NCBI GenBank assembly: GCA_000310025.1
Contig: FN649726.1
Span: 2,682,110-2,738,695, forward strand
Source of the DNA: Ectocarpus siliculosus
Lineage: Eukaryota; Sar; Phaeophyceae; Ectocarpales; Ectocarpaceae
Reading direction: 5' to 3'
Length of the DNA: 56,586 nt
Each line of letters opens with the position of its first letter. Positions within the stretch are counted from its first letter, which is position 1. The position numbers and the translations under genes are program-made. Shown in pieces: positions 49,429-56,586 of this stretch. Under the pieces are notes generated by a model. That model had not been told where the DNA came from. It did not search any database and was given only the letters and a program-made list of their open reading frames with translations.

Positions 49429-51540
49429 ATGTTTGCTGCACGTGCCATGTCGAAGGCTGCGGCACCCGCAAGGGCAGTCGCGTCGCGAGCGGCGCCGGCA
49501 GCCCCCAAGCGTGGAATGGCGGGCGGAGCAGCTCCGAAGTACACGGGCTGGGAGGCCCAGATCAGGGAGAAGCTTCCGAAGGACGAGCACGTGAGTATCC
49601 GTGGCAACGACGCGGGGACGGAGACAAGCAGCTGCGGGAAATGGGGTGACGAAGCACTCCTGCTGATCTCCGGTTGCATCGCCTTGCTGCTCTGAACGGC
49701 CCTGTGTTTTGTTTGTGCCGAACCATGGCGGCGGAACGGCATGTCCAAGTTTACGTTTCGGAGGTTGCTTGGTGCACTGGTCGTTTATGTAGGGCGTGAA
49801 AGGACGAGGGGACTCATTGACTGCCGTCCCACGAAGAGGAGAGTGCAAGCTCTTTCGTGTTGACCTGTCGAATAGATTCCGTGGTGGCCCCTCACTTGTG
49901 AGATCGGAGTTGTAGTTCACCCCACCCCGCTGATATTTGCATCCACACACCCTGCTGTGTACTGCCGTATACACGCTGGAACGAACAGTAGTGATGAAGC
50001 ATCTAGCCTCGACACTCGGTAGCGAGAGCGGATTCGACTCATCCAAGTGTGCTTGGTAGACTCAGCTCAACCTTGCTACATTGTTTTCGACCGTTGTCTC
50101 AATCAAGGCTTCGCCGGGAGTAGCACCTGTTTGCGAGATCATGCTCATTAATCCGTGCTTACATCTATCTGCTCGACGATCGACGATGCCCCTTTTGGGG
50201 TGCACGGCATCCGGAAGCGGGCTTCTTCCGTCAGCCCTGATTGCTGGGACAGATGGACGCACCCAGCGGATATTGTAGCACTTTGATAGGATATCTAGCA
50301 TGCATTTTCATTGAGATCTTAGTATATTTCCTACAAGGTGTAGAGGTCAGGCCCAAGATTTTTGCGCAAAACTGATACGAAAAGCAGTCGCCGAAATCGT
50401 CTACCGTAAAAGTGCGGCAAAACTGCTGTAGTCTCTGCATGGTCTCAAGCCGTATGACGACTGATGTTGCTTCAGGAGCGGGCGGCCTAATAGACCCTTC
50501 ACGCGACTACCCTCGCTTCTCTTGTGTATGCCCTGTCCAAATTATTGCATGTGCAAATAATGTCTTGATAAAATCTGGAATATCTGAGTAATTTCTGACA
50601 CCGGACACCCAACAAGACGGATATTGTATCTGTCTACAACAGCAAGGAGGCTAAGGCTTGTTTCCAGTACCCCGGTTTTTCTTTGCTCGAAATGCGCGTG
50701 TACTACTCTGGTTCCGTTCAGGAACCCAGCCAGTTTCCCACATGAGACCGGTACTCCAGGGTGCGCGTTAGGGTCTACTACCGCTGTAAATATGACCCGT
50801 CCCTTCCATGCCGTGCGCCTGTCATATTCATCGGCTGGTGCAGGTGGTGGTTGCCATCAGCGGGTTCTACGTGGGTTTGTACGTGGTATGCAAGGGAATT
50901 TCGGCGCTCTTCTCGTCCCCCAAGAAGGAGGAAGTCGGTGAGAAGTTACGACAGTAGGACACTCAGTGCTTTACAACAAGTTCGAGTGTTTACCCACCCG
51001 TAAGCATCAGTCTTTGTTGTGACCAGCAAGCTTCTGGGTTTTCAACACATCCCTGGAGGCTCGACAATCAAGAATTGTTCAGCGTGACGTGTCTCATAGC
51101 CCGATGCGTTGATGCGGTGGTTCAAGATCGAAAGGCTGGCGGATCTTGTGTGTGTACGGAGTGTTCCTCTTGCTTGCGTTGCGTTCGCACGTTTGCCCGT
51201 CGGGATGATTGAGCGAAGACGTTGCGCAAAAGGGCAGCTTCGCCGTACACGCGCTCCTCGCTGATGTCGATAGGGGCAGGCAGTCTTTGCACGACTTTTT
51301 ACAAACGTATCGTAATTTCTCTCCCGCTCCTGCCCCCCGCCCTCCGTACCCATCTATGCCCCCTCCTCGCCTGTGCACGCGCGCGCTACTGTGACGGGCT
51401 CCCTCGCAGCTGCCCCCGTCGTCGCTTCATCCGCGACGAGTTCCGACATCCCCGACGGATACGAGGACAACTTCTGGCAATGGCTCGAGGGCGCGGGGAA
51501 CATGGAGAAGTACCTTGCGACAATCGACAAGGCTCAGTAG
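49429..51540 (+). CDS. Small single-span mitochondrial membrane protein, 3 exons
   Basis: Exons: 49429-49590, 50844-50937, 51410-51540; 387 nt, 128 residues, phases 0 and 1 agree (GAGCAC/GTGAGT to GTGCAG; GTCG/GTGAG to CGCAG). The N-terminus is rich in Ala, Arg and Ser without acids (MFAARAMSKAAAPARAVASR ... KRGMAGG), a classical matrix presequence. Next comes a hydrophilic stretch (GWEAQIREKLPKDEH), one transmembrane helix (VVVAISGFYVGLYVVCKGIS), a KKEE cluster, and a soluble tail ending DNFWQWLEGAGNMEKYLATI. It is probably an inner-membrane protein, perhaps a lineage-specific subunit of ATP synthase or another respiratory complex. The family was not recognised. Confidence 0.8.
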
Positions 51541-52943
51541 AGACAGAGAACAAGAGGCCGGGGGGGGGCACGTGCTTATCGGTTGAGTTCCCTGTCGGAA
51601 CTTTCGTTGGGCGATGGCTGGAGTACCGAGCATTGTGCTACACGAATAAATAGTATATCGCTGCGCGAGGAGAAGAGGGGCGTGGTGGGGGGTTACCCGG
51701 TAGGCATGCAACAGATGGAACGGCGTGTGTCCGGGCGGGGGGGGGCGGTGAGGTGGCAGCGGTGGAAGTGTGTCCGGGCGGGGGGGGGGCGGTGAGGTGG
51801 CAGCGGTGGAAGCTTGTTGAGCAGACCTGAGAGCAACCTCACGAACAGCAAGACGTCGGTTTGGATTGCAGATTGGGCTGGAAAGGAGCAACGGGACGGT
51901 CTTGATCTTCTGTAGGGTCGTACGGTAGGCTTTCGGCCTACCAGTGCTGGCGTTGTACAAGGAGTGAGCGTCGCGATGACTTGCGGCATGTTGTGTTCGG
52001 GACGCTCGAAGGGCGTTCATGCGGACAGAACACATAGATTTTTTTGAGATGCGGAAAAGATGGTGGGGTATCAAGACTCGCACATGTGTCGTATGCATTT
52101 CGATACCGCTGGAGTATTGCCGGCGGCAGACAAACACAAGCACGCAGACCAGGCCCGTGTGTTGCGACCCTGCTGTACTACCGTCGTGCTAACGGCGCCC
52201 CTTGAACGTTCCGTCAATAAATCGACGAACTTGGGGTTCCCATCCGAAAGACTCTCCACACTCCGTCGGGCTACATTTCACGGACCCCCCCCCCCACGAT
52301 CAGCTTGCTTTCGCCTGCGAGCACGTTGCGTAGTGCCCCCTCGAGTTCTTCTGGCCTGGGCTGCAAAGTCTTGGCTGTGGACTGCCTCGGGTTTGAGTGT
52401 TGTGTATAATCTGCAACCGCTAAATAGGGTTTTACGGTATAACCTTCCAAACAACAACTGGACTTTAGCACAATATGGCATGCTCCCATACGCACGTTTT
52501 TGTGAGAAAAACGTTTTGAAAAACGTTTTTGTGAGAATTTTTTCTCACAAAAGGTTGCGTGTTACATGCGACACTTAGTTTTTTTTGCTGCCGTCAAACC
52601 TCCGGACGAAGACTCATACAACGTCCATTTGTAACTGGTCCACCCACACGAATTCTTGATATAACTTGGAAGGTCCCTACATGGCGTATTACCCCCCGAC
52701 GCGATGCGAGTCTTCTACGACCAGATTCCCTACGGAATATGCATACACGTAGACGAGCCCGCTGTGTTCACCCCCTTGCCCCCTTGGCCCTTGGCCCCTT
52801 GCTCGATCTGTCGGTTCTTGTGCCGGTTCGGGTATACCGAAGACCCGCCGCATCCCGAGCCCCGCGAGCACCGATCAACAACAACAGCAGTCCTTCGTAC
52901 AATATACCGAGGAGCACATTCAAATTCACACAGCGCGGACAGG
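51541..52943. other. Intergenic region before the IPK gene
   Basis: It contains a 41-bp tandem duplication of a G-rich unit (GTGTCCGGGCGGGGGGGG..., about 51728-51809) and repeated ACGTTTTTGTGAGA / TCTCACAAAA segments at 52494-52555 that can fold on themselves. No exon was recognised. Confidence 0.55.
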
Positions 52944-53056
52944 ATGGACGGGAATGCTCCAGACCGACTAGTTTTCATAAAACTGGGTGGAAGCCTCATC
53001 TCCGACAAAACAAAGCCCGAGACCCTGCGTGGGGAGGTTCTGGATCGAATTGCAAG
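52944..53056 (+). CDS. Isopentenyl phosphate kinase, first exon only (partial)
   Basis: The exon encodes 37 residues plus two bases, ending CGAATTGCAAG/GTGCGG. It carries RLVFIKLGGSLISDKTKP, the nucleotide-binding start of archaeal-type isopentenyl phosphate kinases of the amino-acid-kinase fold (Lys and GG-S/T contact phosphates), then ETLRGEVLDRIAR. The enzyme phosphorylates isopentenyl phosphate to isopentenyl diphosphate. No later exon (for example the GGGSFGH motif) was found before the retroelement that starts about 560 bp downstream. The gene is therefore either interrupted in its first intron with the rest beyond the window, or truncated. The ATG at 52944 (AGGATGG) is preferred; an open frame extends upstream but has no family similarity. 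Confidence 0.75.
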
Positions 53057-53615
53057 GTGCGGTCAACACAACAGTCCTCCGATATCTACGGCTGGCTATG
53101 TAGTCTAGACTACTGCACAGCCGTCGAGCCTGCTACGTAGTCTATCTTTGGACTAGGGCAGCAGCACATCAGAGCGCCGCAGAAAAGGACGTTGCATTCT
53201 CAAACGACTTTGATCCGCTAGCAAACCAACTGGTGGGCCCACACTTATGTAGACCAGACATCACTGCAGGGACTGGGAGGGGATGAATTACTGGAAGTGT
53301 AATCTACTGCTGTCGTCTACCGCTGTCTTGATTTTTTTCGAGGGTTATTGACATGTGCAGATGTCGCCGACACATGTTGCCCATGTGCGACCCTTACTGG
53401 AAAGACCACCTTTCCAGTCGTTACTCGTTACCCACGCGATGCCGTAGGAAGAGTCACGGACTGATCCTCCGCTCTTGAGTATGTGCGCACATTCCCCTCC
53501 TCAATGACGATATGTTGCAAGCAAGCCAGTGGCTCGGGTCTTCCAAGCGAAGGGTTCACGTTTTGACCGCCGGCTCGACGCGGAGCCACCACCAGTTGTT
53601 ATTTTCGTCTATGTG
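53057..53615. other. Start of IPK intron 1 / flank of gypsy insertion
   Basis: No exon was recognised. One ACTGCTGT octamer is at about 53309. The stretch links the IPK donor to the candidate 5' LTR. Confidence 0.5.
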
Positions 53616-54012
53616 TGGAGGACACCTGTCAGGAGTATAACCAACCATGTGTGCACATACAAAGTGTAGGAAGATATGGCTCCCTCGGGGTATCTTGTCA
53701 CAAGGAGAGTGACAGGAAATGCACCGTCGGAGATGGATATCTTCCGAAGTCCCTGGCCACTTGCCGAAAGTGGAAGCGGAGAGTCTTCGACTCTCCTCTC
53801 CCTCTGCCGCTATGGCCACTCTCTCTTTCTACCCTCTTCTCCTCGTTTACACATCACGAGAGGAAATAGCCTTCCCCTGGCAGTGGGATAATACTGCCAC
53901 GGCACCGGCATCTGTCTCCGACAATAGCCAGTGTCCTCATTGGCGTCGACTAGAACACGGCTTCGCCGTGCTACTGTAGCGAGGAGAGACAACCAAGAAA
54001 AAGAGAAACAAC

Positions 54013-55220
54013 ATGCCGAAAACCTCTTCACAAAAGCGGAGAGACTTACGCGATGAAGTCAGGGAGGCGAACGCACTCGTCGCTGACAAGAATGCGGCGC
54101 TGGCGAGGCAGGCGCAGGAGCTGGAGGAGCTGCGGAAACAGCTCGGCGTCACTGTTTCCCCGTCACCGTTGATCTCTGAAACGCCGGGAAGGGGCACCCC
54201 CTCTCAACGCGTGTCTGCGCATCGTCCCTCTCGGGGAGACCACTCCCAACAGGAGTCGATTCCCGAAGAGGACGAGCCGGGCACCGGTGAGGAGAAAGGA
54301 GCCACCCCGGAGAATTCGGACAACGACGGTGACGAGGAACATGACGGCGACGAGGAATGGGCTAACCAGAGCGAACGGCACATCATGTACCAATTGCTCG
54401 AGGGCTTCCGGTCACAGGACGTGTCCGCGGATGACCGACAGGCGCTCATGACCTCCGCTGGGGGACAGTTCGCTGACATGCTCTCCCGCCACTGGAAGGA
54501 GCAGTCGAATCCACCCGAGTGGCTGGTGTCCCTCTTCCGTCCTACCGCAACTCCACCCACCACGACTCCGGCCTCTGCAGCAGAGGTGGCCCAGGTGAAT
54601 ACTTCTTCGACAGCACGTAGCAGTATACCAGTTGAGGGAAATCAGAGCAGTGGAGGGAGTACCTCCCCCGGCCTAGTTTTTCGTCAACCAATCTTGCCCG
54701 CTGTCACTCAGAACACACCTGTCCATCCTCGGAACCTAGCCCCTGATTTAACATCTACTCCGGATAGCCAAGATAGTGATTACAGGCCTAGCAACCCTGT
54801 AGCACCCGAGTTGGCCCCTACTCCGGATAGCCAGGACAGCGCACACAGGACTAGCAACCCTGTCGCACTGTCTACGCCCCCGCTTGCGCGTTTTTCTATG
54901 CCCACAAGCACCCCTACCTCAACGCATACATCGGGACACAACCAGAAGTTTACCTTTCGCCAGAACGACCTTCCGAAAGAAATATCGACTATTAACAAGA
55001 GTTTAATTCGAAAATCTTGGCCCATGCCAGATATAGAATCCCATATTGATACCGTTGGAGGTGCAAAATTTATTACTGTCTGCGATATCCAGTCAGCCTA
55101 CCACCAAATCGAAGTAGACGAAGCAGAACAAGAAAAGACTGCGTTTGTGACACACAAAGGGAAATGGGTTTTCAAACGCCTCCCCTTCGGAATTGCGAAT
55201 AATGAATGCTCCTTTTCTAT
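54013..55220 (+). pseudogene. Gypsy Gag-like N-terminus fused to reverse transcriptase by deletion
   Basis: It starts MPKTSSQKRRDLRDEVREAN, a charged coiled coil with heptads (LARQAQELEELRKQL). An acidic stretch follows, then a Thr/Pro/Ser-rich region with a duplicated TPDSQDS.. motif. After about residue 320 it changes abruptly into reverse transcriptase (SWPMPDIESHIDTVGGAKF, DIQSAYHQIEVDE, RLPFGIAN). The capsid zinc knuckle, protease and reverse transcriptase N-terminus are absent, implying an internal deletion. The frame is lost near 55205, where a four-base AATG-type duplication breaks the reading. Confidence 0.8.
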
Positions 55221-55654
55221 TTGCCCGTATGATGTCTCTGGCATTCTCTCACTTCGGACCACGCAGTGGACTTTTGGTGTATATGGACGACATTATTTGC
55301 TGCCGCTCAAATTGGGAGAGCCATCTAACCTTATTAGAAAGCATGCTCCAAGCACTCCAAGCGGCCGGTCTTACCTTGAAACCCTCCAAAGTACAATTTG
55401 GACCACAGGAAGTAAAATACCTGGGGCATATACTGTCGGCAAAAGGGATTCGTGTTGGGGAAGATCGTATAAAGTCTATTGTCGATTTGCCTGCACCCAA
55501 AACAATCAAAGCGCTTCGCTCAGTATTGGGAATGGTGAACTATGTGAGGAAATTTATACCCGACCTTTCTACGGTGATCGCACCGCTAGTCGAACTCACA
55601 CAAAAAGAGCATGTAAAATCGATCGCAAAACGTTGGAACCAGGAACGAACATGA
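55205..55654 (+). pseudogene. Gypsy reverse transcriptase, second part, shifted frame
   Basis: This continues the palm and thumb in another frame: LLVYMDDIICC carries the YxDD catalytic pair, then LQALQAAGLTLKPSKVQF, VKYLGHILSAKGI and LRSVLGMVNYVRKFIPDLS. It ends in a stop at 55652, and the RNase H domain resumes in a third frame. Confidence 0.85.
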
Positions 55655-56586
55655 TAAGGCTTTTGCAGAGATCAAACGGTTACTCAGCAAAGCACCTGTG
55701 TTATGTTTCCCTGACTTTACCAAAGACTTCGTGGTTCACGTAGATGCTAGTGAAGTTGGTGCAGGAGCATTCCTGGGCCAAAAGAACGGCGACGAGGTGA
55801 ATATTATCGCTTATTTTAGCCAACGATTTAACAAGGCTCAACGTCATTACTCTGCGACGATGAAGGAATGTTACGGTGTGGTTTTGAGTTTACAACACTG
55901 GCGACCCTACTTGTGGGGCAGACATTTCGAAGTTGTCACGGATCACGCGGCATTGAGATATTTGTACACAATGCAAGACACGTCTAATATGCTGACCAGA
56001 TGGGCAATCGCTTTGCAGTCCTTTGACTTTACAGTGCGACACAAGCCGGGAAAGTTACATGTAGTCCCAGACACCCTATCTCGGTTGTTTGCGTTCGATC
56101 ACCAACAACAGTTGGAAGCACCGCAACTTGCACCGATATGTAGGAATGTGCCTGATGACCCTGCGCTGCATTCAAATGTCCCACCACGTCCGTACCAAGT
56201 GTCTGCAGATCGTTTGGAAAACTTGCGACCGGTTCAAAGTGATCGCGAATTATTCGCTGAGAAATCAGTTTATATTAGCGCGACCAACGTATTTGAAACT
56301 ATTAACCGCGATATCTTGCGTGAAAAACAAGCTCTTGAATATGGCAAGTATATCGACTATCTTACAAAACCTGACGCTCAATTACCTGATGACGAGACAA
56401 CCACTTCCATGTCGTACTACTTCGTGCGTGATGGATTGCTGTTTAAATCGTATTTACCAGGCTACCTCCGGAAACGTAGTACGTTTAGTGACCAATTGGT
56501 GTTGCCTTACGCCCTTACCGGACTAGTGCTACACGCCTATCATGACCACGTATTATCTGGGGGCCACTTAGCGTCTAGACCGACTT
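55650..56586 (+). pseudogene. Gypsy RNase H and beginning of integrase
   Basis: The frame is open from 55650 to the end of the window without its own start codon. RNase H (Ty3 type) is seen as VVHVDASEVGAGAFLGQ, HYSATMKECYGVV, VVTDHAALRYLY and TVRHKPGKLHVV, with catalytic Asp and Glu in place. After a linker, the integrase zinc-binding start LHAYHDHVLSGGHLAS is cut by the window edge. Confidence 0.85.

Larger units (their letters stand above)
53616..56586 (+). mobile_element. Ty3/gypsy LTR retrotransposon, defective, runs off the window
   Basis: A candidate 5' LTR spans 53616-53939 (324 bp), judged from short terminal inverted repeats (TGGAGGACAC ... GTGTCCTCA). No second LTR is in view, so this is unproven, and the primer-binding site was not identified. 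The coding order, Gag-like then reverse transcriptase, RNase H and integrase start, is the Ty3/gypsy order. It is inactive as it stands because of an internal deletion and at least two frameshifts. Confidence 0.88.

Noticed and set aside
52704-52943. Upstream N-terminal extension of isopentenyl phosphate kinase
   Set aside because: The frame is open but Pro-rich and unlike the family, in which the kinase motif lies near the N-terminus.

Overview
This window reads as eukaryotic nuclear DNA. Genes are split into short exons (48 to 560 bases) by introns that are mostly 0.4 to 2 kb long with GT/GC...AG ends, nuclear-encoded mitochondrial proteins carry presequences, and microsatellites and retroelement debris fill the spaces. 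Gene content (four-CH-domain fimbrin with EF hands, a USP12/46-type deubiquitinase, NUDCD2, fructosamine kinase, archaeal-type isopentenyl phosphate kinase) and the intron-rich, GC-balanced architecture would suit a photosynthetic stramenopile such as a brown alga. That placement is an inference. Two 100-base runs of N (11778-11877 and 39210-39309) mark a draft scaffold.

Layout. 1-2683: no gene recognised, simple repeats and a 68-bp palindrome. 2980-18717 (minus): an 18-exon fimbrin gene whose phases all close, giving 808 residues with an unusual Ala-rich C-terminal extension. 20430-22963 (minus): NUDCD2-like CS-domain protein in 5 exons (246 residues). 24110-31571 (plus): fructosamine kinase family gene in 7 exons (328 residues), with a LINE relic in intron 2. 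31572-35241: intergenic. 35242-38064 (minus): tentative exons of an unrecognised gene, with a LINE 3' fragment nearby. 39346-45130 (minus): USP12/46-like ubiquitin protease in 7 exons (500 residues), including one GC-AG intron. 46534-49128 (minus) and 49429-51540 (plus): two small, probably mitochondrial membrane proteins diverging from a 300-bp promoter. 52944-53056 (plus): first exon of isopentenyl phosphate kinase. About 560 bp after it a Ty3/gypsy element begins (candidate LTR from 53616) and runs off the window.

The genes do not form one pathway. They cover actin bundling, chaperone/dynein regulation, protein deglycation, deubiquitination, mitochondrial membrane function and isoprenoid precursor supply. 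Each exon chain was checked by conserved motifs plus reading-phase agreement at every junction.

The most interesting non-genic signals are: the octamer ACAGCAGT/ACTGCTGT, seen at least 29 times where about 1.7 are expected and never in a called exon; a family of short repeats ending in homopolymeric C next to GAGTAC, one copy lying immediately 3' of the LINE relic and ending at a splice acceptor; a tRNA-derived SINE family; and 63-bp inverted repeats flanking the first assembly gap.
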